Source of the DNA: Agapetus fuscipes
Lineage: Eukaryota; Arthropoda; Insecta; Trichoptera; Glossosomatidae
Direction: 5' to 3'
Length of the DNA: 64,000 bases
Assembly (NCBI GenBank): GCA_951799405.1
Contig: OX637356.1
Span: 10,873,229 to 10,937,228 of the forward strand
Numbering within the stretch: position 1 is the first letter of the stretch; the number at the start of each line of letters is the position of its first letter. The notes beneath the pieces were generated by a model, which ran no database searches, was not told the DNA's origin, and saw only the letters and a list, made by a program, of their open reading frames with translations. A program made the translations under genes and the position numbers. This document shows, in pieces, positions 55,315 through 64,000 of this stretch.

Positions 55315-55392
55315 AGGACATAATAAAGTGGAGACGCATCTGCGGAAGTACCGGATCCCCCTATTGGAATGGCGGCAGGATACAGGAACAGT
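55315..55392 (+). mobile_element. LINE-A 3' end fragment
   Basis: KDIIKWRRICGSTG-type coding end, then GGAATGGCGGCAGGATACAG. It abuts a SINE-A 3' half. Confidence 0.7.
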
Positions 55393-55689
55393 ATGGCTTT
55401 ATTTCTTTTAACAGGTGAGAGGGTCACCATTTAAAAGCTACTTTTTTTTGTTGTTTTGTAAATTTTCAAAGAAACGTATGGTAAAAATCTAATATTGTGG
55501 AAACAACTTGAAAATTTTGACTAAATCAATAAAATCATGAAACAAAACAATGTTATATACAAATTTCTGGATATGAAGTTTTGAGATGATGAGAAGACGG
55601 CATAGTTTGTTTCCATAAGAAACGGCTCTGATGATGCTCCTAAAAAAAATACAATGAATTTTCACTCAGTGAAGGACATAGTCTCTCAC

Positions 55690-56585
55690 AGCAATTCCTG
55701 GCATATGGCCACCACGGTTACACGCCGAAATGACATGCTTGAATGACACTTTACCGCGGGCTTTTCATAAGACCAGCAGTGAGAATAATAATAATGTACT
55801 TACATTGTGTAAATTAATAAGAGTGCCGCTAAGATTTATTATATATGACCACCACGGTCACACGCTTAAATGACATGCATGAATGACACTCTACAGCAGG
55901 CTTTTCATACGCCTGGCAGTGAGTGTAATAATAATTGTACGGCGTACTTACATTGTGTGAGTTAATGAAAGCGCCCCTAAGATTTCTGGCATATAACCAC
56001 AACGGTTGCACGCCTAAATAACATGCATGAATGACACTATCCAGCAGGGTTTTCATACGGCTGGCAGTGAGTGTAATAATAATTGTACGGCGTACTTACA
56101 TTGTGTGAATTAATGAGAGTGCCGTCAATATTTCTGGCATACGACAGCCACGGTTACACGCCGAAATGACATGCATAAATGACACTCAAAACCGGGCTTT
56201 TCACATGACTAGCAGTTAGTGTAATAAAAACTGTACGGCGTACTTACATTGTGCGAATTAATGAGAGCGTCGCTAAGATTTCTTATATATGACCACCACG
56301 GTTGCACGCCTAAATGACATGCATGAATGACACTATCCAGCATGGTTTTCATACGACTAGCAGTGAGTGTAATAAGAATTGTACCGCGTACTTACATTGT
56401 GTGAATTAATGAGAGTGCCGTCAATATTTCTGGCATACGACAGCCACGGTTACACACCGAAATGGCATGCATGAATAGCACTATACAGTAGAGTTTTCAT
56501 ACGGCTGGCAGAGAGTGTAATAATAATTGTACGGCGTACTTACATTGTGTGAATTAATGAGAGCGCCGCCAAGATTTCTCGAGTA
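55690..56585 (+). repeat. 148-bp satellite-like array, six units
   Basis: CCACGGTTACACGCC recurs at about 55711, 55851, 55999, 56148, 56296 and 56444. The unit also carries AAATGACATGCATGAATGAC, GGCGTACTTACATTGTGTGA and ATTAATGAGAG. Confidence 0.92.
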
Positions 56586-57092
56586 ATTGTGTACATTGCA
56601 TGAATTTCTTCGCATCTGAGAAAATGTCAGCGAAATTATGGTTGTGGCAAATCAAAATGCTTTGAATTCGTACAACAATAGAAATAGTGGTAACAATAAT
56701 TTCTACTTGCAATCTTAACTTATCCATAATCTAAGTTGCAAAGATATAGTATAAACATTAAAATCCCCTATAGGCGAAAATGTTTGAGCAAAAAAAAAAA
56801 AAATAAAGACTTTGTTTTTCCTGTTTGAATTTATAAAAAAAAATGGACTTTCAAAGTGTGAATAGAGCAGTGGCGAAGGGTGCCATACAAGCCGGTTCCC
56901 ATCGGCTTCCCTTTTAAAATGATGTAAGTAGTTAAAAAAATATATAGGCACAAAGTAAAAAAATACATTTAAAACCAAAGAAAAAATACGTTTTTTTCTC
57001 CCATTGAAACCAATCATTTTTGACTCATTTTAAACGGGAAACCGATGGGAATCGGCTTGTATTGCACCTTTCGCCAATGAAACAGAGATACC
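56586..57092. other. Unassigned, with an imperfect inverted repeat
   Basis: CATACAAGCCGGTTCCCATC (56884) and GATGGGAATCGGCTTGTAT (57045) pair, each next to TTCGCCA/TGGCGAA-like ends, so 56870-57080 is a likely ~210-bp MITE. An F1 scrap lies at 56725. Confidence 0.55.
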
Positions 57093-57430
57093 CTTAAAAA
57101 TCCATATTAAAAGGATGCCCACTAACAGAAACGTGTAAGTTCACGCTCACAAATGCTGCATGTGTAGGTACTAACAAATTGAAATTCAAACCTCAGATGA
57201 ACATAAGCCCGGCAATTTTTGCCGACCTTCCCTGAAACAGGGGTGACATTGGCAAAGTGAACCATTTCTTTATCTGTTTCTATTTTCCTATATGTATTTT
57301 TCTATTGATGTTTTTTTTATATTTGGCTGGTCACGTATTGCATCATCCGCGTGCATGAACAGGCTGGAATAAAGATTTATTATTATTTACAGTTTGAATG
57401 GCCAGCCTCATACCAACCTACAAGTCAAGA
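57093..57430 (-). repeat. F1 copy with ~120-bp insert
   Basis: F1 sequence breaks after GGCAAAGTGAACCATTT and resumes with ATGGCCAGCCTCATACC. The insert (about 57268-57392) ends in AATAAAGATTTATTATTATT, like a retroposon tail. Confidence 0.65.
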
Positions 57431-57568
57431 CCCTCAAGGCAACAATAATACTATCTAGTTGCATAGATCTTTCTATAGTGTAAGTCGCAAGATATCGAAA
57501 TATTTAAGGTTCATGATTAATGCGTACCTACAAGCAGACACGTGTAAAATCGCGCTAACATATCGACG

Positions 57569-57810
57569 CCTTAAAACTGAAAAAGTGCTGATTCACTGAT
57601 TTGAGAAATCGTGGATTAGACATTATATTGGGGGTAACTTCTCATAGTAAGTGAACTAATTATAAGGAAGTGCTCATGAAAAACTTATGAACTACAGGAT
57701 TTTCACACTTTTTTAGTGATTTTTCTCGTAGAAAATAGGAAAAAATGCATTTATCTGAGAAAACCATGTTAGGTTCGTATGTCACTTATTCAGTTTTATC
57801 TTGAAGGCAT
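57569..57810 (+). mobile_element. M2 MITE-like element
   Basis: Second copy of the family at 33232. The right end, inverted, reads GCCTTCAAGATAAAACTGAA, pairing with GCCTTAAAACTGAA on the left. Confidence 0.7.
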
Positions 57811-57839
57811 CGATATGCTGCATGAGTACTTTTGGCATA

Positions 57840-58122
57840 CGCAACTCAGCTACACATATAGCGTTACTTCTACGCATATGGCGAGTGAACCAATTTAGTA
57901 TTACAGGTAAAGCCACCCTCACGCCAAAGACTTAAATTGAAATGGGGGTTTCCGAGCTGCCGAGGAGGCTGATATGTTTTTCTTTTGAAAACTGTATAAG
58001 CCGTACCGGTATTTTATTTTGGGTTTGCAATTAAAACCGAAACCGGAGATCATTTCTGACACTCTCGGTGGGATTCAAACCCGAGCTCTCGGCATGGAAC
58101 ACAAGCAACTTTACTATCGACT
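57840..58122 (-). mobile_element. SINE-A copy
   Basis: Complete but diverged. Minus strand box B GGGTTTGAATCCCACCGAGA; head shortened by a few bases. Confidence 0.7.
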
Positions 58123-58469
58123 GGCATATAAACAAACCATGTGTGTAGCTGCGTTTTACAAAAATATACATTCTGATTTTGTAACGTTCTTTACTGCTTA
58201 AAGGGTTCACATGTTCAATAGAAAGGTTTCTATCGTACAATTTCAGACGCGACAAAATGTTCATCGAAAAGACAAACAAAAATAATCCAATTAAATCGCC
58301 TGTAATAAAATTTTACGACGAGAATTAAATAATTTAACGGTGCCCGAGAAAAGGGTTGTGTGTGAGGGCGCAGATGCGAGATTCAATTTGGCGGGTAGGT
58401 GAGAATTTTCACGCTTGTTTTTGAGAATTCGATCAAGTTCCACGACAAATTGACCACAGACAACATACA

Positions 58470-58552
58470 TGTCTGTTTTGTTTAAATGCATATTATGTGA
58501 ATCTCTAATGTTACTTATATTTTGCAACTTAGATTAGATTAGATTAGATTAG
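58470..58552 (+). repeat. F1 3' part
   Basis: ATGTCTGTTTTGTTTAAATG to a TTAGA tail, which runs into a foldback element. Confidence 0.7.
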
Positions 58553-59243
58553 ACAGTTTGTCCACACGATGTCAACGACATTTCGGTCACACACAACTTG
58601 GTCACAAATAACCCGTCCACAAACAGCTCGGCCATTGACAAATCGGTCACAAAACACGGTTTTTCGGTCACAGATAGGTCGTCCACAGACACATCACTCA
58701 CGGGCGATTTGGTCACAGAAAGTTCGTCCACACGACTTTTTGTTCAATGACATTTCAATCAGATACAATATGAAAAATACAGGGGAAAAACAAGGAAGGT
58801 TCGCAAAAATAAGAAAATAATCTACTAATGCTATCTAGTGGCATCTGTGTGTATCTAAAGCTCTAAAAAAAATTCAATGCAACAGCAGTCGCTATCACAG
58901 TTTATATCGATATTTCCGGTTCTTTGTGACAGACTTTCAAATGTATAATTTTGATTTACTCACAATGTTCTTCAACCGACATTCCTTGTTCTTCCCTGTA
59001 GTCTTCACACATGGTCCTCAGACAGATTGATCACAGAATACTACCGTTTAGTAAAACTACAATAATTATATTATTTTTGTAGCGCAAGTTGTCTGTGCTG
59101 TCTGTGAACCATATATTGCGTGTGACCGAAATTTCCCAAACGTTCTGTGGCCGATGTGTTTGTGGGCGAGTTATATGTGGCTAAGTTGGTGTGTGACCGA
59201 AATGTCGTTGACATCGCGTGGACAAACTGTCTAATCTAATCTA
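58543..59243. mobile_element. Foldback-like element FB1
   Basis: ~690 bp. Left arm starts GACAGTTTGTCCACACGATG and the right arm, inverted, GACAGTTTGTCCACGCGATG. Pairing extends ~90 bp and includes TTAGATTAGA outside the CAGTTTG. The left arm continues as a chain of degenerate 12-15-bp clauses (TTCGGTCACACA, TTGGTCACAAAT, CCGTCCACAAAC). The spacer 58770-59060 is unrecognised. Confidence 0.8.
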
Positions 59244-59274
59244 ACTAACTGTCGTGTGTCCAATTTGTCAATAA

Positions 59275-59796
59275 TAATAAGAATAATAATATTAGGATGA
59301 TTTATTTGGCGAGCGCTGTTTTTGTGTGTATCACACAAAAACAGCGGTTCACTTTGCCAATGTCACCCCTGTTTCAGGAAATGTCGGCAAGAGTTGCAGG
59401 GCTTATGTTCATTTGAGTTTGGATTATATTTGTAAGTATACAATCAGCATTTGTAAGCGCGAACTACACGTGTTTGTTTGTGGGCATACATCTGAGAGCT
59501 TTGAATGAATATATCCTTGCAACTTAGATTATAGATTATAGACACCTTAAAAGCCCTCTGCGAGCTTGGTCGTCGCTGTAGAAAGCGCCAATTCTCAAGC
59601 AAGACCCAGTTGTTGTAAGGTTGGATGGTCATCTCAGTGACCGGTCTTTGGTAAAGGTTTATGAATTTTTCAACCCAGCGAAGAGCACATTTGGAAATAT
59701 AAATGGTATATTTTTTGTGCTCCGCCGGGATTCAAATCCACATCTTTCCATTTACGAGTCTGAAGTGTTGCCACTAGACTACGGACCGGTCCAAGA
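59275..59796 (-). mobile_element. SINE-B copy split by F1, directly behind 5S
   Basis: The tRNA-like head (CGTAGTCTAGTGGCAACAC, box A type) begins at about 59796. The body runs down to 59542, and the tail with TAGGATGATTTATTTGG and a (TAA)n-like run is at 59275-59341. An F1 copy (59343-59541) interrupts it inside the tail end. The 5S-like sequence is immediately upstream in the same orientation. Confidence 0.8.
59343..59541 (+). repeat. F1 copy, 5'-truncated, inserted in SINE-B
   Basis: It begins within the GGTTCACTTTGCC segment and ends at CAACTTAGATTATAGATTA. Both flanks are parts of one SINE-B copy. Confidence 0.8.
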
Positions 59797-59799
59797 AAT

Positions 59800-59917
59800 G
59801 CCAACAACACGCGGTGTACCTGAGCAGTCACCTATCCAGGAAGCATCCGCGCCCAATGTTGCTTAACTTCGGTGATCTGATGAGAACCGGTGCTTTCAAC
59901 ATGGTATCGTCGTTGAA
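59800..59917 (-). rRNA. 5S rRNA-like sequence (probable pseudogene or 5S-derived SINE head)
   Basis: Read on the minus strand, ~118 bp align end to end with animal 5S rRNA. It starts near CAACGACgATACCAtGtTGAA, contains GATCACCGAAGTTAAGCA (box A region) and a shifted GGGCGCGG, and closes with ACACCGCGTGTTGTTGGC. The first bases (normally GCC) and part of the loop E/box C region are changed (for example GGATAGGTGACTGCTCAGG), so it is probably not a working gene. It is followed after only a few bases by the tRNA-like head of a SINE-B copy on the same strand. Similarity is judged by eye from memory of the conserved 5S sequence. Confidence 0.85.
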
Positions 59918-60434
59918 ATGAATGAGTTGTCGGTGGACGAGTTATCTTTGACCACTATATCGTGACACGTTTCGATCCAATTACTGGCGACCCCCGTCAC
60001 ACGATGATCGCAACTCAATTACAGCGCTCGCAGATCGATTCACGGGTGATATGTCTCGAATGGTTACCGATGAAAAATTTCTACTGCAAGACAAAAATGG
60101 TGTCAGTTGGATAATTGAGTCCCACCATTTAGAAAAGAACCATACTAGTCAAACTAAGAAAAAGTGGAAAACTTTTATGAGAACGGTACAAAAAAGTATT
60201 GATTTCTGTACAAAAAAAAAAGAACCATTTTATACATCTTTGATACCAAGTGTTGTTTACTGTGCGTGGATTTAGTGACTATTTTCAAATTTCTACAATT
60301 TGACTCAGTGCTTAAACAAGTTTTTAACACGTAAAAAGACTTTCTAGGGACTAAGGGCGGTGTTTACTTTTTTTTGGTTTGGCGTATATTTTAGGTGAAC
60401 TAAACTGCATAATTCGTTTAAAATTAAATTTGTA
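59918..60434. other. Unassigned sequence upstream of the 5S-like copy
   Basis: Moderately GC-rich up to 60050. The ORF 60051-60275 (74 codons, basic) is unrecognised. Confidence 0.4.
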
Positions 60435-60608
60435 GAAGCACTATTTTGCTAAATTCCTTACGACTTTAAGGCGACGAGATAGCGATTCGTGTCCAAAAAT
60501 AAGGTGTACTGTGTTTTTTTTTTATCTATGGAGTTCTTTTGCAATCGCTAGCAAGCTCTGACTTGGATTAATATTCAAAGTGTAAGGAATTTAGCACAAT
60601 AGCGCTTC
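60435..60608 (+). mobile_element. M3 MITE-like element
   Basis: 174 bp. Ends GAAGCACTATTTTGCTAAAT and, inverted, GAAGCGCTATTGTGCTAAAT. Confidence 0.75.
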
Positions 60609-60872
60609 TCATGTTGAGTATTTTTTTGTTGAGAAATTTTGTTTTTGTTTTTCATTGAATAGAAAGCGCCTAGTGCAAAAATATGAATAAACTATATGGG
60701 AAGATAAGATACTGAGAAAAGGTTTGTATAGAATATAGATCATTAAAATTTTGAAGTATTCACTCTTCTCTAAGAAACTGAGTAGGATGAGTCGAATAGT
60801 GGATCAGGTGGAGTAGAACTTGAGAGCTGGTGCGAGACTTATCGGAAATGAAATCAGGTAAAGACATTGAGT

Positions 60873-61052
60873 AGGCCTGGGCTGGAAGTCTCATCACTAC
60901 AGTAATTCTTACCTACCGAATATCAGTAATATTTGTATCAAGACTAATCAGCTGTTCACTTGCGGCCATCTTGGATTAACAGGTCTTTATACAAATATTA
61001 CAATATTCAGTAGGTAAGAATTACAGTGGGAATGAGACCTCCAGCCCTGGTG
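60873..61052 (+). mobile_element. M5 MITE-like element
   Basis: ~180 bp with ~70-bp inverted ends: CTGGGCTGGAAGTCTCATCA versus, inverted, CAGGGCTGGAGGTCTCATTC, both continuing TAATTCTTACCTAC and GAATAT. It is inserted in the sequence ancestral to the 22-bp array. Confidence 0.75.
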
Positions 61053-61139
61053 GATCTGTTGGAGTGGCACTTGTCAGCTGGTGCAAGATTTATCGAGTGT
61101 TGCAATCAGGTGAACACATTGAGGAGTACGGGTTGAAAG

Positions 61140-61605
61140 GTGGATCTGGTGGAAAATAACTTGTCATCTGGTGGACAAAAGCTTGTCAGCTGGTGGAAAG
61201 GAGCTTGTCAGTTGGTGGAAAGGAGCTTGTCATCTGGTGGACAAAAGCTTGTCAGCTGGTGGAAAGGAGCTTGTCAGTTGGTGGAAAGGAGCTTGTCATC
61301 TGGTGGACAAGAGCTTGTCAGCTGGTGGAAAGGAGCTTGTCAGTTGGTGGAAAGGAGCTTGTCAGCTGGTGGAAAGGAGCTTGTCAGTTGGTGGAAAGGA
61401 GCTTGTCAGTTGGTGGAAAGGAGCTTGTCAGCTGGTGGAGAGGAGCTTGTCAGTTGGTGGAAAGGAGCTTGTCAGCTGGTGCAACTGATGGAGATGAGCT
61501 TGTCAGCTGGTGCAACTGATGGAGAGGAGCTTTTCAGCTGATGCAACTGATGGACAGGAGCTTGTCAGCTGGTGCAACTGATGGAGAGGAGCTTGTCAGG
61601 AGCAG
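61140..61605 (+). repeat. 22-bp minisatellite beside CASK exon
   Basis: Units of GAGCTTGTCAGCTGGTGGAA plus AG (22 bp), alternating CAGCTGG/CAGTTGG/CATCTGG. The final four units are extended to ~31 bp with GCAACTGATGGA. It is open in all three plus-strand frames only because it is repetitive. It is intronic to CASK. Confidence 0.92.
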
Positions 61606-61635
61606 GACGGAGCCGCGGCTTCAGGATGAGAGTAC

Positions 61636-61817
61636 CTGGCGGACCAGCAGCCGCCTGTCCCCCGGCCAGCTGGATGGCCACGCCGAAGCCGCCCAGCTTC
61701 ACGGGGGCGGAGTTCTCCCGGCTGGCCAGCAACACGCAGTGCGGCTTGATGTCGCGGTGGATGATGTCGTTCTCGTGGCAGTAGCGCAGCGCCTCCAGGA
61801 TCTGCCGCATGTAGTGG
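61636..61817 (-). CDS. CASK: CASK exon: pseudokinase catalytic loop and GFG motif
   Basis: This 182-bp exon begins after a ttgttgcag acceptor and ends at a CAG|gtactc donor. It starts with the last base of a codon and ends in phase 1. It encodes [19 protein letters not shown], then [13 protein letters not shown], then [13 protein letters not shown], which match CASK almost residue for residue. Known CASK hallmarks are visible. The usual catalytic-loop Asn is Cys (PHCVLL), and the Mg-binding DFG is GFG, so this is the Mg-independent pseudokinase type. The exon ends in a low-complexity Gly/Ala/Pro stretch where other CASK proteins have a short variable linker before the activation segment. A ~22-bp minisatellite starts about 30 bp beyond the donor. 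Open frames on the opposite strand here are shadows. Confidence 0.95.
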
Positions 61818-61959
61818 CTGCAACAATCACAAGCAATCAGTATCCACACACAGCAACAAGTCAAGAGATACACAAATAGTATGCCAGCTTCATGTGTTTG
61901 CTAGCTTAGAAAAATAAATGAACGAAAATTCGAAAACAAAAACACTAAATCACTTTCAC

Positions 61960-62240
61960 TTATCCCTTTGCAGTCGATCTTAAAACTATGAGAACCTGAC
62001 GTTTTAATGACTTATTCCTTTTCCAAACTGCCCGATTATGGAATGATCTACCAGTATCTGTGTTCCCTTACCAATTTAATCCGATTGTATTCAAAACAAA
62101 CGCCACTTCCTTGCAGTGCCCCACGACAGAAGCAACAATTCAAGCAACACTTCTGCGGCACCCTTTCAGGGTGACATAGACCCCCAGGCTTTTTAAGAAT
62201 TGTGGAGCTTCTCACACAGGATTCCTTAAAAAAAACTTCC
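61960..62240 (+). mobile_element. LINE-E 3' end
   Basis: Coding remnant with frameshifts, ending TCTCACACAGGATTCCTTAA and an A run, the same 3' terminus as 14185. It lies just upstream of the CASK kinase exon. Confidence 0.8.
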
Positions 62241-62475
62241 ATAATACAGATGGAGTTTTCTGTCTTGTCTTTTTTGCTCCAATTAAGGGATTTTCCAGTT
62301 TCTGGACAAATCGTTCGTAGAGTGCTATGTTGCGTTGAGAAGCTCACGTTAGACGAAGCATGAAAGATCAGATAGCTAATTCGAATGGGAGAAGTAAAGT
62401 GGGAACAACCACAAACTGTTCACTCTGCCACACCAGGAGGTCCCAGGGTTCTGAGAGGACTGTGGAAGACCTTAA

Positions 62476-62708
62476 AGGCTTGTTTGTCTTATCTCCAATA
62501 GAGGTAATTTACCATGAGCAATGTTTGTATAAATACTGCACCAATGTATCTTATAAACGCAGGTAATTGATTTTGAAAATGTGAAGAAAAACAGTTCTCG
62601 CATTATTGTGTATTAGGTACGTATTTTTGAGATTGTGTAGAATGTGATTCTTTAAGACAATTTAATTTAAAGGTCATCTTTGAAACAGCCAAACAAGCAC
62701 TGGGGGGA
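62476..62708 (+). mobile_element. M1 MITE-like element
   Basis: AGGCTTGTTTGTCTTATCTC to CCAAACAAGCACTGGGGGGA. Confidence 0.7.
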
Positions 62709-63124
62709 CGCTTCAGCATTTTTCTCGACATTTCATCTAAAATTTTCCAAATTCCTTTAGAAACAAAGGTTCTGCTTGGTGTATACCGGTTGAGAACATT
62801 CCTTAAAAAAACCACGATGTTTTCATTGTGTTGTTTTCAATAAAAGAAGACACCGTTAACGTATTCTACAGACAGATCCATAGCCCTCGCAAAGCACACA
62901 TCCGAATGTCTTCACGTATACTTCCCTACATACATTTATTATGGGAGGATGGCGCACGCTTTCGATCTGTCTGTCGCTCTCCACGCTCCGACAACTATTC
63001 CCCTTTTACTGTGAGAACTATTTGCCTTCGGCGATCAAATATTCAGACCTCACCGGGACTCGAGCCCCGGCCTCCACTAAACATAGTATACAGCTTTACG
63101 TTTAAACTCAACCGGTTCCATGGT
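62709..63124. other. Unassigned sequence
   Basis: The ORF at 62828-63139 (103 codons) overlaps a box B-like remnant and has no protein signature. Confidence 0.4.
63046..63092 (-). repeat. Box B-like remnant
   Basis: Minus strand GGGGCTCGAGTCCCGGTGAG resembles a tRNA T-arm. No box A partner is clear. Confidence 0.3.
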
Positions 63125-63705
63125 AGAACAATGCAGTGACAAAACGACACAGTGAAAAAACGACACTTGATAGAACGACACATGCCAGAATGACAGTACA
63201 TCACATGAGAAAAAATCACTGGCAAAACATGACAGGAGAGTACATCACCATGACAAAACATCACAAGACAAAAGATCACATACCTAAAACGAACATATCC
63301 TAAATGGCACATGAAAAAACGTCACATCACAAAACAGAAAACACCACAAACGGAATGACAAATGGTGAGAAAGCTTATACAAAAAATAAACACCTCTGAT
63401 TATCATTATTCGATAAAAAAAAAAACTTACTAATCTGCACACAAAGAGATATTTCCTACAGCGTTATCCCCGAAGGAGTCGCATATAACGTGTGGAAGCA
63501 AAATAAATGTTTGTGTGGTTCGCCATGTTTTTTGGCATGTGGTGTATTTTCATGTGCCGTTTATGGTACGTCCTGTTTTAGGTATGTAATGTTTAGTCAT
63601 GTTATTTACTGGCAGTGTGTTGTTATGTCATTTGTTGTTATGTCATGTGTCGTTCTGTCATGTGTCGTTATGCCATGTGTCACTATGCCGTTCTAGCCTG
63701 TCTCC
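63125..63705. mobile_element. Foldback-like element FB2
   Basis: The left half (63125-63360) is full of degenerate AACGACACATG-type units. The right half (63520-63705) is its inverse. The best paired stretch holds ACATACCTAAAAC and GGCACATGAAAA in both halves. A SINE-A scrap lies in the middle. Confidence 0.7.
63455..63500 (-). mobile_element. SINE-A 3' scrap
   Basis: A short match around GCGTTATCCCCGAAGGAGTC. Confidence 0.45.
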
Positions 63706-64000
63706 AACACAACCATAGAGTTTCCCCAAACATCTCAAACTATAACTAGAAGCGCTTATTTCAATTCCGTGCATTTTTGTTAAAACTCCATGGTTCAGTT
63801 TCGACGTTAATTTTTATACTCGGAAAACAGTTCCGGGATTCCACAATATAACGGGAAATATATTTCGCCCCTCTCGATTATTCAGACGAAACTTTTTGTT
63901 TGTCTAAATCGTGTTTTCTTTCTCGTTTTATCTACAGGCATATGTATGAATCTATCTCATGTATTTTTCGTTGTCTGTGAACTTTGAGTAAAAAAGGGAC

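Larger units (their letters stand above)
12700..61817 (-). other. CASK: CASK gene, internal part (five placed exons plus introns)
   Basis: This is the span of the visible part of one minus-strand gene. Five exons translate to consecutive pieces of the insect/vertebrate CASK protein, all in the same order and orientation. All have AG acceptors and GT donors, and the phases match at every junction (1-1, 0-0, 0-0, 1-1). Intron sizes are 28,819 bp, 719 bp, 620 bp and 18,170 bp. The exons are clearly richer in GC than the surrounding AT-rich introns. CASK is a membrane-associated scaffold of synapses and epithelial junctions that links neurexin-type receptors to Veli/Mint-type partners and the cytoskeleton. 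Both ends of the gene are missing here: no G-loop exon is seen between 61818 and 64000, and no PDZ, SH3 or guanylate-kinase exon between 1 and 12699. Confidence 0.93.

Noticed and set aside
61140..61541. Tryptophan/serine-rich repetitive proteins in three overlapping frames
   Set aside because: They come from the 22-bp tandem array in a CASK intron. Every frame is open only because the unit has no stop codon.
61818..64000. CASK upstream kinase exon
   Set aside because: No minus-strand frame resembles the segment before HYMRQI. The ORF 62048-62347 is antisense to a LINE-E tail.

Overview
The window is AT-rich animal DNA, most likely from an insect. It has a spliced gene with canonical GT-AG introns, very long introns, and a dense mix of LINEs, tRNA-derived SINEs, MITE-like elements and minisatellites. 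No bacterial operon, plasmid or viral gene is visible. I cannot name the species.

The only cellular protein-coding gene I can support is on the minus strand. It is CASK (calcium/calmodulin-dependent serine protein kinase, a MAGUK scaffold), spread over at least 49 kb. Five exons can be placed to the base: 61636-61817, 32641-32816, 31799-31921, 30986-31178 and 12700-12815. Their phases join without a break. They cover the second half of the CaMK-like pseudokinase domain (catalytic loop, GFG motif, APE motif, C-lobe), the linker after it, and the first L27 segment. The N-terminal kinase exons lie beyond 64000. The remaining L27, PDZ, SH3 and guanylate-kinase exons lie before position 1 or were not recognisable. 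A further 69-bp phase-compatible exon candidate (42685-42753) sits inside the 28.8-kb intron.

Nearly everything else is repeats in the CASK introns. (1) A very abundant ~240-bp family, called F1 here, ends in a (TTAGA)n tail and has about 40 whole or partial copies. (2) Two tRNA-headed SINE families, SINE-A and SINE-B; one SINE-B copy has a 5S rRNA-like sequence directly in front of its tRNA head. (3) At least five LINE types, several nested with readable target-site duplications: LINE-D (4.3 kb, two intact ORFs) inside LINE-C, LINE-B inside LINE-A, and LINE-E inside an F1 copy. (4) Six MITE-like families with terminal inverted repeats and two foldback-like elements. (5) Tandem arrays with ~22, 35, 88 and 148-bp units.

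Layout. 0-12.7 kb: end of the visible CASK intron, with F1, SINEs and a LINE-A/F1 chimera. 12.7 kb: L27 exon. 13-31 kb: LINE-rich 18-kb intron. 31-32.8 kb: three clustered exons whose short introns are mostly transposon. 33-61.6 kb: 28.8-kb intron with F1, MITEs and minisatellites. 61.6-61.8 kb: kinase catalytic-loop exon. 61.8-64 kb: intron with a LINE-E tail, a MITE and a foldback element.
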